A stretch of 32,206 bases of DNA from Bacillota bacterium (GCA_023435645.1 JAEYRK010000100.1:1-32206), one strand, 5' to 3'; shown: positions 21,958 to 30,616, counted from the stretch's first letter. Program-made: numbers and translations. The notes: generated by a model from the sequence alone, not told the origin.

Positions 21958-22913
21958 GCATGGATGATGATGTTTTAGAGCTGCCGGAACAGGGGCAGGA
22001 AACCACGCTTACCGTTGAAAATGAATATCAGGGGCTTCGAATCGATAAGTACCTGTCGGAGGTCTTGACCGAGTTATCCCGTTCCTATATCCAGAAGCTG
22101 ATCGATGAGGGTCATATCTTGGTAGGCGGAAAGCCTGTAAAGGCCAATTTAAAGATAAAAGCAGACCAGACTATTACCTTATCCCTTCCCGAGCCAAAGG
22201 AGGCTGAGATCGTCCCTGAGGAGCTTCCGCTTGATATTCTTTACGAGGACAAGGACCTCATCCTTATTAATAAGCAAAAAGGGATGGTCGTCCATCCAGC
22301 AGCAGGACATACCTCCGGTACTCTAGTCAATGCCTTGCTGTATCATTGCCAGGGAGAATTATCCGGAATTAACGGAGTCTTAAGACCGGGTATCGTTCAC
22401 CGCATTGACAAGGATACTACCGGCGTCATGGTTGTCTGTAAGAATGATAAGGCACATCAATTAATCGCAGAACAGTTGAAGGTTCATTCGATCACAAGAA
22501 AATATCAGGCAATTGTCTATCATTCCTTCCAGACTGAGAGCGGAAGAGTGGAGGCTCCGATTGGAAGACATGAGCGGGACCGCAAGAGGATGGCGATCAA
22601 TCATAAAAACGGTAAATATGCAGCTACCAATTACAGAGTGATTGAAAACCTTGGCAATCGATATGCCTATATCGAATGCTCTCTGGAAACCGGCCGCACC
22701 CATCAGATCAGGGTTCATATGGCAAGTATCCGTCATCCACTCCTGGGTGATACGGTATATGGACCTGAAAAGGATCCCTTCCGGTTGGAGGGACAGACTC
22801 TGCATGCCGGAGTTCTTGGCTTTCTGCATCCGACGACGAAAGAATATATGGAGTTTACAGCACCGCTTCCGAACTATTTTACCGATTTGTTAGAGAAATT
22901 AAGACGACAGTAA
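21954..22913 (+). CDS. rluD: RluA/RluD family rRNA pseudouridine synthase
   Basis: A 319-aa pseudouridine synthase. An N-terminal S4 domain (about 20-85, YLSEVLTELSRSYIQKLIDEG) is followed by the catalytic domain with HRIDKDTTG, D152 being the expected catalytic Asp, and the RxRTHQIR motif in the form TGRTHQIRVH near 245. B. subtilis YlyB is the equivalent, and lspA-ylyB is a conserved pair in Firmicutes. Target uridines are probably in 23S rRNA, but RluC/RluD specificity cannot be told from this sequence. The start overlaps the lspA stop (ATGA), so translation is probably coupled. Confidence 0.93.
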   Translation: MSMDDDVLELPEQGQETTLTVENEYQGLRIDKYLSEVLTELSRSYIQKLIDEGHILVGGKPVKANLKIKADQTITLSLPEPKEAEIVPEELPLDILYEDKDLILINKQKGMVVHPAAGHTSGTLVNALLYHCQGELSGINGVLRPGIVHRIDKDTTGVMVVCKNDKAHQLIAEQLKVHSITRKYQAIVYHSFQTESGRVEAPIGRHERDRKRMAINHKNGKYAATNYRVIENLGNRYAYIECSLETGRTHQIRVHMASIRHPLLGDTVYGPEKDPFRLEGQTLHAGVLGFLHPTTKEYMEFTAPLPNYFTDLLEKLRRQ

Positions 22914-22925
22914 GGGGTAATAACG

Positions 22926-24221
22926 TTGAAGAGAAAAGTGATCGATGGGTTAATGAATTGGAATCTGAATCCGGAGTACAAACCTGTACTGCTGACCGGC
23001 GCCAAGGGAGTTGGGAAAACCTATTTGGCTTATGATTTTGCCAAGTCCTTCTATGAACATATTCTATACCTAAATTTGGAGCGGCGCCCTGCAGCCCATG
23101 AGCTTTTCCGTAATCAAAATCCGCAGGAGACAACGAGTAAGCTTTTGAAGTATTTTGATCTATCCGAAGGGACGGAAGTCTCCGGTAGGCTTTTAATCCT
23201 GGATGAAATTGCATTCTGCCCAGAGGTATACACCTATCTGGCATCTATAAGAGATAGAGAAAGTAGCGAATTTCCCAGAATTATTGCAATAACAAGTCTT
23301 CCCTTAATAGAAGCTCAGCAGTCCATTTTCCATGTCCTGCCCGTAGTCCCTTTGGAATTTGATGAATTTCTATTGGCCACAGCCAATGACTGGTATGTCG
23401 AGGCAATTCAGACCCATTTTGAAGCAAATAAGCCTCTTCCTGAAATCGTTCATAAGGAGCTGCTAGTGCTTCATGATCTATATATGATGATTGGGGGGAT
23501 GCCTGGAACCGTCAATGAGTATTTGAATTTTAATTCTCTATCAAATATTGCAGAGCAGCATAGTTTCCTAATCGGTTCCTATCATGATTACATACTGCGT
23601 CTATATCAGGATAATGATGCTCTGAAGATGAACCAGGTATATGACAGCCTTACGCTCCAGCTGATGAAGCCCAATAAGAAATTTCAATATAAGCAGATAC
23701 GCAAGGGTACCACCCATGCGATGTACCGGGAAGCTATTCAAAAGCTAAAGGATTGCAATTATATTCTACAATGTAATAAGATAACCTCAGAACAGCTTAG
23801 GATCGGTAATAGCTCCGATCAGGAAACCACCTTGGAAGGAGATGCCGGAGCAAATTTCAAATTATACCTGCCGGATACCGGCCTCTTATATACCAGATTG
23901 ACTGAGGAGAGCTACCTGCCTAAGGACCCGATTGTAAGAAAAGCATTACTGGAGAATTATGTTGCACAGGCCTTCCATGCCAAAGGATATCCCCTGATGT
24001 TCTGGGAGTCAGATTCCATGGCTAAGATAGAATTTATTCTTCCTAGGGAGGATGATATTTTGCCTGTCGAGGTACATATTGATAAACATACCAGGTCAAA
24101 AAGCATCAGTGTTCTGAAGCAGAAGCAGCCCTTTCCCTATGCAGTTAAAATATCCTCCAAGAATTTCGAATATAGTAATCAGGTAAAATACGTTCCCTAT
24201 TATGCTGTGTTCTGTCTGTAA
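22926..24221 (+). CDS. AAA-type ATP-binding protein with DUF4143-like C-terminus
   Basis: A 431-aa protein of the ATPase family usually annotated as AAA/DUF4143. Walker A GAKGVGKT is at 25-32 and Walker B LLILDE at about 89-94, followed by a TSLPL sensor-like segment and a winged-helix-like region (KKFQYKQIRKGTTHAMYREA). The last ~100 residues resemble the PD-(D/E)XK nuclease fold of this family (LENYVAQAFHAKGY, AKIEFIL, PVEVHIDKHTRSKS), but the usual ExK reads EVH and the usual D reads E. It begins with TTG at 22926 after AAGGGGT; rluD ends 12 nt upstream. Function is unknown; stand-alone members occur widely and some are proposed to be toxin-like or DNA-associated, which I cannot support here. 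Confidence 0.8.
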   Translation: MKRKVIDGLMNWNLNPEYKPVLLTGAKGVGKTYLAYDFAKSFYEHILYLNLERRPAAHELFRNQNPQETTSKLLKYFDLSEGTEVSGRLLILDEIAFCPEVYTYLASIRDRESSEFPRIIAITSLPLIEAQQSIFHVLPVVPLEFDEFLLATANDWYVEAIQTHFEANKPLPEIVHKELLVLHDLYMMIGGMPGTVNEYLNFNSLSNIAEQHSFLIGSYHDYILRLYQDNDALKMNQVYDSLTLQLMKPNKKFQYKQIRKGTTHAMYREAIQKLKDCNYILQCNKITSEQLRIGNSSDQETTLEGDAGANFKLYLPDTGLLYTRLTEESYLPKDPIVRKALLENYVAQAFHAKGYPLMFWESDSMAKIEFILPREDDILPVEVHIDKHTRSKSISVLKQKQPFPYAVKISSKNFEYSNQVKYVPYYAVFCL

Positions 24222-24264
24222 TCCAAAATATTACTAATTGTTTACGAAATTCTTAAGAAAGTGA

Positions 24265-24293
24265 TTGACAAATCAATTCTATCATTATAGAAT
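24265..24293 (+). promoter_or_regulatory. Promoter of the blaI-like gene, embedded in an inverted repeat
   Basis: TTGACA (24265-24270), a 17-nt spacer and TAGAAT (24288-24293). The spacer and -10 lie in a perfect 14-bp inverted repeat (24269-24300). Transcription would start near 24300, directly before the operator-like palindrome at 24312. A second TTGACA at 24336-24341 has no good -10 at proper spacing. Confidence 0.55.
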
Positions 24294-24300
24294 TGATTTG
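24269..24300. repeat. Perfect 14-bp inverted repeat overlapping the promoter
   Basis: CAAATCAATTCTAT (24269-24282), 4-nt loop, ATAGAATTGATTTG (24287-24300). The stem is AT-rich and not followed by a U-run on either strand, so it is not a good intrinsic terminator for the ATPase gene. Its position over a promoter suggests an operator or a supercoil-extruded cruciform. Confidence 0.6.
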
Positions 24301-24311
24301 CGGACTCTAAA

Positions 24312-24323
24312 CTACATATGTAG
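24312..24323. promoter_or_regulatory. BlaI/MecI-type operator palindrome
   Basis: CTACATATGTAG, a perfect 12-bp palindrome containing TACATATGTA, which matches the TACAnnTGTA core of BlaI/MecI operators. It lies just after the predicted transcription start of the repressor gene. Confidence 0.7.
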
Positions 24324-24378
24324 ATGCAATCATTTTTGACATATTGCGTATTCCTATAAGTTATTGTTTTTCTAAGTT

Positions 24379-24390
24379 CTACTTATGTAG
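24379..24390. promoter_or_regulatory. Second BlaI/MecI-type operator-like dyad
   Basis: CTACTTATGTAG, identical to the dyad at 14414-14425 and a near-copy of the palindrome at 24312-24323, 67 bp downstream of it. It lies just upstream of a TATAAT (24394-24399) that could be the -10 of a second, poorly matched promoter. Confidence 0.6.
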
Positions 24391-24426
24391 GATTATAATA
24401 ATTCGGTGTACCGGGAGGTTAATCAA

Positions 24427-24798
24427 ATGTCGTTGCCAGATCTACGGCTTCATGAGGGCGAACTTAATATCATGGAATTATTATGGTCTAATAAGGTGTT
24501 GGCTGCTAAGGATATTTCAAAGATCATCAAGGAATACATCGGATGGGAGAAGAATACGACTTATACAGTGATAAAACGATTGATTGATAAGGGAGCAGTG
24601 AAGAGGGAGGATCCCGGCTTCTTATGCAGAGCCACTGTATCTAAACGCACCGTACAGAATATTGAAACAAAGGTATTATTGAATAAATTATACAATGGAT
24701 CCTTAAGCACCTTTCTCACCGATTTCCTGAAGAATCAGGAATTATCCCGAGCAGAGATTTTGGAGCTGGAACGGATTATTGGAGAACAGAGATTATAA
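24427..24798 (+). CDS. BlaI/MecI/CopY family transcriptional repressor, orphan
   Basis: A 123-aa repressor. The N-terminal winged helix (about 1-75) carries the family motif WEKNTTYTVIKRLIDKGAVKRE, and the C-terminal dimerisation helices end in STFLTDFLKNQELSRAEILELERII. D99-F100 aligns with the Asn-Phe bond that the BlaR1/MecR1 protease cuts in staphylococcal MecI/BlaI, an inference from position. No BlaR1-type sensor is adjacent. The ATG at 24427 is chosen because GGGAGG (24413-24418) lies 8 nt upstream; an in-frame GTG at 24406 lies before that site. It is flanked by two operator-like dyads and a terminator, so it is monocistronic and probably autoregulated. Confidence 0.88.
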   Translation: MSLPDLRLHEGELNIMELLWSNKVLAAKDISKIIKEYIGWEKNTTYTVIKRLIDKGAVKREDPGFLCRATVSKRTVQNIETKVLLNKLYNGSLSTFLTDFLKNQELSRAEILELERIIGEQRL

Positions 24799-24812
24799 TA
24801 TAGCGATCAAAT

Positions 24813-24840
24813 AAACCGCAGGTGAGCCTGCGGTTTTTAT
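24813..24840 (+). terminator. Intrinsic terminator after the blaI-like gene
   Basis: AAACCGCAGG (24813-24822), loop TGAG, CCTGCGGTTT (24827-24836), followed by TTAT; the U-rich 3' side (TTTTTAT) and 10-bp stem make a clean terminator 15 nt after the stop codon. Confidence 0.9.
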
Positions 24841-25080
24841 ATTTGTATCATAGATAAAATAAAGCAACAGCTATGTAGGTGTGTCCCCAGTTACTTTAGC
24901 TTCAAGCATTTGGAAATATCCATAATGGTATGAATCGTTTAGCCCATAGAAAATGGGGTGGAATAATTTAATGTTTGCAGCAAATACAGTCCGTACCACC
25001 ATCTTTGAAGACCTTTTGTATTTTTCTTTGGAAAATTATGCTGATTAATACTTCAAAAAATGTTATAATAATTTAAATGA

Positions 25081-25094
25081 ATTGATTAATCAAT
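25081..25094. repeat. Perfect 14-bp palindrome before the minisatellite
   Basis: ATTGATTAATCAAT reads the same on both strands and ends 7 nt before the first repeat unit. It may be a regulatory site or a boundary of the repeat tract. Confidence 0.5.
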
Positions 25095-25101
25095 CCTTGG
25101 T

Positions 25102-25294
25102 CTGTATCGTTGATCTGTATTGTTGGTCTATATGGTTGATCTGTATTGTTGATTGATCTGTATTGTTGATTGGTCTGTATTGTTGATTGGTCTGTATCGT
25201 TGATTGGTCTGTATCGTCGGTCTGTATTGTTGGCCTATATGTTTGATCTGATTTGTTAATTAGTCTTTTTTGTTGAATGGTTCGTATAGTTAAT
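25102..25294 (+). repeat. Minisatellite of 13 units alternating 13 and 17 bp
   Basis: Thirteen contiguous units with consensus CTGTATTGTTGAT (13 bp) or the same plus TGGT/TGAT (17 bp). The order is 13,13,13,17,17,17,17,13,13,13,17,17,13, starting at 25102, 25115, 25128, 25141, 25158, 25175, 25192, 25209, 25222, 25235, 25248, 25265 and 25282. The last three are degenerate. The four-base extension TTGA-type repeat suggests slippage within the unit. There are no spacers, so it is not CRISPR. It lies in the 600-nt gap between the blaI-like gene and the Lhr helicase. Confidence 0.85.
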
Positions 25295-25444
25295 TCGGAG
25301 ATCAAAGGACTCGGTGGAATATTTTTAACAACATAGCCCTAGATCATCTGATGCAACTACTGAATATTCGATCATTAAGGAATGTTATATCAAGTGAATA
25401 TTCCTGGTTTATAAACATTTTATGTTGATAGGAGGTTTCTTAGG

Positions 25445-28400
25445 ATGAGCTCCCTTAGCCTATTCCATCCCTTAACTGCCCAATGGTTTTCAAATAATCT
25501 TGGTCCTCCGACTGCTGTCCAAGAGGAGGCTTGGCCTGCCATCGCATCCGGTGGTCATACACTAGTTTCAGCTCCAACCGGTACCGGTAAGACCCTGTCC
25601 GCCTTTCTGGTATTCTTGGACCGCTTGAAGGCACAGGCCCGGGAGGGAAGCCTGAAACAAGAGCTTCAGTTGATTTATGTATCACCTTTAAAATCTCTGG
25701 CCGGTGACATTAGAGAAAATCTCCGAAGACCCTTAAACGGGATTTTTGAAGAAGAACGTAGGGTTTCTATCTCCCAGGATTCCTTGAGGAGTTCCTCCAC
25801 AAGGGCAACTCCATATAATCTCAATATCGCAATCCGAACCGGTGATACCCCGCAGAATGAACGGAGGAGTATGGTGAAGACACCTCCCCATATCCTAATA
25901 ACTACACCGGAATCCTTATATCTGCTCCTGACCAGTAAATCAGGACAGAAGATGTTAAAAACTGCGAAGGCGATCATTCTGGATGAACTGCATGCCCTGA
26001 TTGATTCCAAACGGGGAGCACATCTGATGCTTTCTATTGCGCGACTGGACAAGCTATGTCCACAGCCACTGCAGCGGATTGGTCTGTCGGCCACCATAGA
26101 GCCCTTAAGTACCGCCGCACAGTACCTTTCTCCGGAGCAGGTAACCATTGTAGCACCAAAGATGCACAAGGAGGTAGAGCTACTGGTTACCAGCCCTTAC
26201 ACCGATCCAAATGGTATCAAACGTGAATATATCTGGTATGAGCTAGCAAGTACTGTTTATAAGCATTGTGAAGGTGCTCGGAGTGTAATCGCCTTTTTGG
26301 ATGGTAGAGCTTATGCTGAGAAGCTGGCCTACTATGTTAACCAGCTGGGTGGGGACGGTTTTGCCCGTACCCATCATGGCAGCCTCTCGAAGGAGCATCG
26401 ATTCGAGGTAGAGCACGCCCTGAGGAACGGAACTCTACGATTATTATGTGCCACCTCATCGATGGAGCTGGGAATTGATGTGGGCGACATTGATCTGGTA
26501 TTTCAAATCGGTTGTCCCCGTTCCATCTCCAGTACGATGCAGAGGCTGGGTCGTGCCGGTCATAGTCCCGGTCGTACCAGCGTCATGCATATCTTTCCAA
26601 GAACCTCCTCTGAGGGATTATATAGCGGTTTGACCGCAGAGGTGGCCCGAAGCGGTGGAATTGAATATTCCCGCCCTCCCAGGCTATGTCTCGATGTATT
26701 GGCGCAGCATCTGGTCTCCATGGCAACCGGAGACGGCTATGACCTGGATGAGGTAATGGAGATTCTCCCCCGGGCTTATCCCTTTCGAGAGGTTACCAAG
26801 GAGGATGTCAAGGAAGTCTTATGCATGCTGGCAGGGGATTACGAACATGAACGGGAGCTTCCTGTCCGTCCAAGAATTCTCTATGACAGAATCCATGAAA
26901 GGGTAGAAGGGGATCCCTATAGCAGGATGCTGGCAGTCTCAGCTGCCGGAACGATTCCGGATATGGGTTTATTTGCAGTTAAGACTGAAAACGGTGTTAA
27001 GATCGGTGAGTTAGACGAGGAATTCATCTTCGAAGCAAGTCCCGGTGATAAATTTCTCTTAGGAAGCTTCGCTTGGAAGATTCAAAGCATTCAAAAGGAT
27101 TCCATTATTGTTACCCCGTCCAGTCATTACGGTGCTCAGGCACCCTTCTGGAAGGGAGAAAAGAAGGGTCGTAGTCTGCAGACCGGTCTGGCTTTCGGAA
27201 AAATCCTGGGCAGACTGGCTGAGGCCAAGGAAAGTGATTCCTTAGAGGAGGAGCTGCGTGGCTTAGGACTCGATGAGATTACAGCCTCCCATGCAGCAGA
27301 TTTTGTGAAGCGTCAGATGGAGGCTGCAAGTATCCTACCCGATGACCATACGATTTATATTGAGCATTTTACAGATGATACCGGAAGCCATCAGATGATG
27401 GTTCATTCGGTTTTTGGTAAACAAGTCAATTCCCCCCTGGCGATCCTGGCAGCTGAGGCTGCTAAGAGACTGACAAAGACCAATATCAGTCATTTTGATG
27501 ATGATGACGGTTTCCTGCTGTTCCCCTATGGATCCTGTGAGATTCCTGAGGGTCTATTACAGGGCCTTAAGCCGGAGGATGCAAGACCAATCCTGGAAGC
27601 TATACTTCCCGCCACTCCAATCTTTAATATGACCTTCCGCTATAATTCTGCCAGAGCACTACTTATGGGGGTCAGGAAGACCGGACGACAGCCCCTATGG
27701 GTACAGAGGCTCCGTAGCGCAGAGCTGTTAGATCATATCATCCAATATGAGAAGCATCCTCTGATTCGTGAAACCAAACGGGAATGCCTGGAGGATTATT
27801 GGGATCTGGCAGGAGTAGAGTATGTCCTAAACGGAATACGTTCCGGCAAGATTAAGGTCTATGAGGTATTTTCAGAGAAGCCATCCCCCATGGCGCTTCC
27901 CTTTAGAAGACAGGCAGAAGGAACCTTTCTCTATGATTATACACCGACTCCGGTCAGTATCCACCGTGCTGCAGAGGAAGCGGTTCAAAAAACAAGGCTG
28001 CTAGCTCCTGCAGCGGAGGAACTGGCAAGAGTGTCAGAACGCAGGCGGCTTCCTGAGGATGAGAAGCAGCTACATTCCTTGTTAATGATGGAGGGTGATC
28101 TGATTGCCGGGGAACTGGAGGTTCCGATTGAATGGCTGGAGCTTCTAGCCAAGCGGGGTCAGGCCTTATATATTGAGCCGGGGCTCTGGATCGCAGCAGA
28201 ACAGGAGGAAAAGTATAAATCTGCATTAGAGCAGGCAGAAACAGAAATCAGAAAGCAGCTGGTGGCCAGGTTATTACGTTACCGAGGGCCACAATCCCCG
28301 GAGGGTGTTGGAGAACGTTACCTCTGGTCCGATGCTACCGCCGAAAAGCTTCTGACCGCCTTATGTGAACAAGGGAAGGCAGTGATAAGTGACGGGCTCT

Positions 28401-29608
28401 ATTATCATGCAGAACTATATGACCGTGCCCGTCAGGAGACAATCAAGAGTCGAAGACGACAAATCAAAACACTTCCTTCTGAACGCTATGCTTCGTTACT
28501 GATAAACCGGCTGAGAATTGCAGCTCCTCCGGCAGATCAGCTGGAACGCTCCTTAAGGCAGCTGTGTGGTCAGAGCTATCCACCGGAGCTATGGGAAAAT
28601 ACTCTACTGCCTGCCAGAATTACAAATTACCGCCCGGAGCTACTGGATAACCTCCTGTCCCAGGGAAATATGTTTTGGAGTATGACGATAGAAGCAGGCT
28701 TAGGCTTTCATTCCTATGATGAGATTGATTGGGAAGCGGATCAAACATCTGTACTGGAAACCCTGGAGGGAAATGAGAGAATTATATATGATGCCCTATT
28801 AAAAAGAGGTGCCAGCTTTATGCAACGGCTTAGTAGTTTGATTGGTGGATTATCCCCCTATGATATCTTGCTTGACCTGGCTGAGAAGGGTCTCGTTTGT
28901 GCCGACAGCTTTGCTCCGGTCAGACAGTGGCTGAACCGGGATAAGTTAAATAAAAGCTCTGCCAAGGAACGTGCCGGTATCCGTGCGAAGGCAATGACCA
29001 ATGGGAGATGGGAGATTACCCGTCCACTCATTCCCCTTACCATTGAACAACAGCTGGAGCGGGCCTTTGACCGCGCGATTATCCTAAGCCGTGAGACCCT
29101 TCAGGGTCTGCCCTGGAGCACTGCCTTGGAAACACTGCGTGTGTGGGAATATACCGGTCGTGTTCGAAGGGGCTACTTCATCGAAGGCTTATCAGGAATT
29201 CAGTTCATAAGGGATAAGGACTTTGAAGGGACCCTGTATGCCTTAGAGCAGTCAGATACTGAGCTTTTCTGGCTATCAGCCATAGACCCTGCACAACCCT
29301 GGGGTAAGAGCCTTCCCCATAAGCAGGAGCGGAGCTTTATGAATATACCGGGTAACGTGGTTGCCCTTCGTTCCGGTGTTCCGATTGCTGTGTTCGAACG
29401 ACAGGGTAAGGTACTGCGGGTTTTTGATGCAGCGTATCTAGCAGAGGCTCTGAAGAGTTTCACTGAGGATTATGCCAGGAGACGCATTTATTCATCCCTT
29501 AACAGAATCACAGTAAAGCAATATCCGAAGGAAGCAGCAGAAGCGCTGTCAAATGCCGGTTTTATCAGGGAAATGCAGGATTATACCTTGTACCGGAGCA
29601 GTCGGTAG
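25445..29608 (+). CDS. Lhr-type large DEAD/DEAH-box helicase
   Basis: A 1387-aa superfamily 2 helicase of the Lhr family. RecA domain 1 begins near residue 20 with Walker A APTGTGKT (about 39-46), and has the motif II DELH and the motif III LSAT; RecA domain 2 ends with the SMELGIDVGDIDLVFQIG and QRLGRAGH motifs (motif VI). A winged helix and the Lhr-specific beta-barrel region follow, and about 500 C-terminal residues form the long Lhr extension. Lhr helicases act on DNA-RNA and DNA forks and are tied to repair; E. coli Lhr has also been described as carrying uracil-glycosylase activity in its C-terminus, which I cannot assess here. AGGAGG upstream of ATG 25445 is clear. Codon use is like its neighbours. 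Confidence 0.9.
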   Translation: MSSLSLFHPLTAQWFSNNLGPPTAVQEEAWPAIASGGHTLVSAPTGTGKTLSAFLVFLDRLKAQAREGSLKQELQLIYVSPLKSLAGDIRENLRRPLNGIFEEERRVSISQDSLRSSSTRATPYNLNIAIRTGDTPQNERRSMVKTPPHILITTPESLYLLLTSKSGQKMLKTAKAIILDELHALIDSKRGAHLMLSIARLDKLCPQPLQRIGLSATIEPLSTAAQYLSPEQVTIVAPKMHKEVELLVTSPYTDPNGIKREYIWYELASTVYKHCEGARSVIAFLDGRAYAEKLAYYVNQLGGDGFARTHHGSLSKEHRFEVEHALRNGTLRLLCATSSMELGIDVGDIDLVFQIGCPRSISSTMQRLGRAGHSPGRTSVMHIFPRTSSEGLYSGLTAEVARSGGIEYSRPPRLCLDVLAQHLVSMATGDGYDLDEVMEILPRAYPFREVTKEDVKEVLCMLAGDYEHERELPVRPRILYDRIHERVEGDPYSRMLAVSAAGTIPDMGLFAVKTENGVKIGELDEEFIFEASPGDKFLLGSFAWKIQSIQKDSIIVTPSSHYGAQAPFWKGEKKGRSLQTGLAFGKILGRLAEAKESDSLEEELRGLGLDEITASHAADFVKRQMEAASILPDDHTIYIEHFTDDTGSHQMMVHSVFGKQVNSPLAILAAEAAKRLTKTNISHFDDDDGFLLFPYGSCEIPEGLLQGLKPEDARPILEAILPATPIFNMTFRYNSARALLMGVRKTGRQPLWVQRLRSAELLDHIIQYEKHPLIRETKRECLEDYWDLAGVEYVLNGIRSGKIKVYEVFSEKPSPMALPFRRQAEGTFLYDYTPTPVSIHRAAEEAVQKTRLLAPAAEELARVSERRRLPEDEKQLHSLLMMEGDLIAGELEVPIEWLELLAKRGQALYIEPGLWIAAEQEEKYKSALEQAETEIRKQLVARLLRYRGPQSPEGVGERYLWSDATAEKLLTALCEQGKAVISDGLYYHAELYDRARQETIKSRRRQIKTLPSERYASLLINRLRIAAPPADQLERSLRQLCGQSYPPELWENTLLPARITNYRPELLDNLLSQGNMFWSMTIEAGLGFHSYDEIDWEADQTSVLETLEGNERIIYDALLKRGASFMQRLSSLIGGLSPYDILLDLAEKGLVCADSFAPVRQWLNRDKLNKSSAKERAGIRAKAMTNGRWEITRPLIPLTIEQQLERAFDRAIILSRETLQGLPWSTALETLRVWEYTGRVRRGYFIEGLSGIQFIRDKDFEGTLYALEQSDTELFWLSAIDPAQPWGKSLPHKQERSFMNIPGNVVALRSGVPIAVFERQGKVLRVFDAAYLAEALKSFTEDYARRRIYSSLNRITVKQYPKEAAEALSNAGFIREMQDYTLYRSSR

Positions 29609-29770
29609 GAAGTGCTCCTGCATAGATATATCAAACTGTAATTGACCAGGCTGAACCTTTAATAGGATTGATTTGTAGGATTTATTTGATCAAGGAATTT
29701 CATTCATAATCATCTACAAGAATATCACAGCAATATGATTCATTAAATAAAATGCATATGGGAGACAGAT

Positions 29771-30562
29771 ATGATTAGAATTTTAACAGAAAATGATAGA
29801 GCAGTAGTTTTAAGCTTCCTAAGTGGTGAGCCCTCCATTAATTTATTTATCATAGGCGATATTGAAGCTTTTGGCTTTCAGGAAGAATTTCAGACCCTGT
29901 GGGGACAATTTACTGAGGATGGGGCATTGGAAGGTGTTCTGTTACGCTTCTACGAGAGCTATATCCCATACTTTACTGATCCTAAATTCGATATAAGCGA
30001 GTTTAAAAATATAATCGTTAGCAGTCCCGGACGGATTATGTTGTCAGGAAAGGAAAGTGTTGTAAGGAAATTTGACAAGGTATTGCCAGCTCACAATATA
30101 AAATCTACTTATTTCTGTGAGCTAAGGAATCCGGATCATCTGGATCATAGTGATTCTCCAATTCCCATCAAAAAAGCAGTGGAGGAGGACGCTGAAAGAG
30201 TACATGAATTGATCAAACAAATCGAAGAATTCCAGTTAACTGATACCGTTGATAAAATCAAGCAAAAGATCAGTACCGGAACCGGACGAATTTATTATAT
30301 TGAAAATGAGAAAGGTGAGATGATATCCATTGCGCAGACCGCTGCAGAAAATTCAAAATCTGCTATGGTCGTGGGGGTTGCCACCTTACCTGACTATAGG
30401 TGTAGAGGCTATATGAGAATGTGTCTTACAAAGCTATGTAAGGATGTGATGTCCGAGGGTAGGACCTTATGCTTATTTTATGATAATCCAAAGGCAGGAC
30501 GGATCTATCATCAGCTGGGCTTTGAAAACATCGATAACTGGGCGATGGTGTCCATGAATTGA
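29771..30562 (+). CDS. GNAT family N-acetyltransferase
   Basis: A 263-aa protein with a C-terminal GNAT domain (about 132-263): beta-strand 4 plus the acetyl-CoA loop VVGVATLPDYRCRGYMRM (about 200-217, a variant of RxxGxG/A) and the C-terminal segment RIYHQLGFENI (about 244-254). The N-terminal ~125 residues are a second, more divergent domain, as in two-domain GNAT proteins. Substrate unknown. GGGAGACAG upstream of ATG 29771 is an acceptable binding site. It is preceded by a 162-nt gap after the helicase with no clear promoter or terminator. Confidence 0.85.
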   Translation: MIRILTENDRAVVLSFLSGEPSINLFIIGDIEAFGFQEEFQTLWGQFTEDGALEGVLLRFYESYIPYFTDPKFDISEFKNIIVSSPGRIMLSGKESVVRKFDKVLPAHNIKSTYFCELRNPDHLDHSDSPIPIKKAVEEDAERVHELIKQIEEFQLTDTVDKIKQKISTGTGRIYYIENEKGEMISIAQTAAENSKSAMVVGVATLPDYRCRGYMRMCLTKLCKDVMSEGRTLCLFYDNPKAGRIYHQLGFENIDNWAMVSMN

Positions 30563-30616
30563 TCGTTATGGTACACTTATTGTTATTTATTTAACAAAGT
30601 GAAAGGTGGATTGATC

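Larger units (their letters stand above)
24841..25444 (+). other. Gene-free intergenic region of about 600 nt
   Basis: No convincing gene. It contains a weak CCCAT/ATGGG hairpin (24943-24957), a TATAAT at 25064-25069 with a poor -35 (CTGATT, 25041-25046), the palindrome at 25081, a 13-unit minisatellite (25102-25294) and then the Shine-Dalgarno AGGAGG before the helicase gene at 25445. The open frame seen on the minus strand across the minisatellite is a product of the repeats (low-complexity Thr, Gln, Asp, Ile) and is not called. Confidence 0.7.

Noticed and set aside
24336..24341. TTGACA as -35 of the blaI-like gene
   Set aside because: No -10 lies at 16-18 nt; TATAAG at 24355 gives only 13 nt, so the promoter at 24265 is preferred.
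25102..25294. CRISPR-like array
   Set aside because: Units are contiguous without unique spacers, are too short and vary in length, and no cas gene is present.
25090..25305. Minus-strand frame of about 71 codons across the minisatellite
   Set aside because: It is low complexity (Thr, Gln, Asp, Ile repeats) caused by the DNA repeat and has no ribosome binding site.
25675..26169. Minus-strand frame of 164 codons in the helicase gene
   Set aside because: Antisense shadow of the conserved RecA domain; no binding site or motif.
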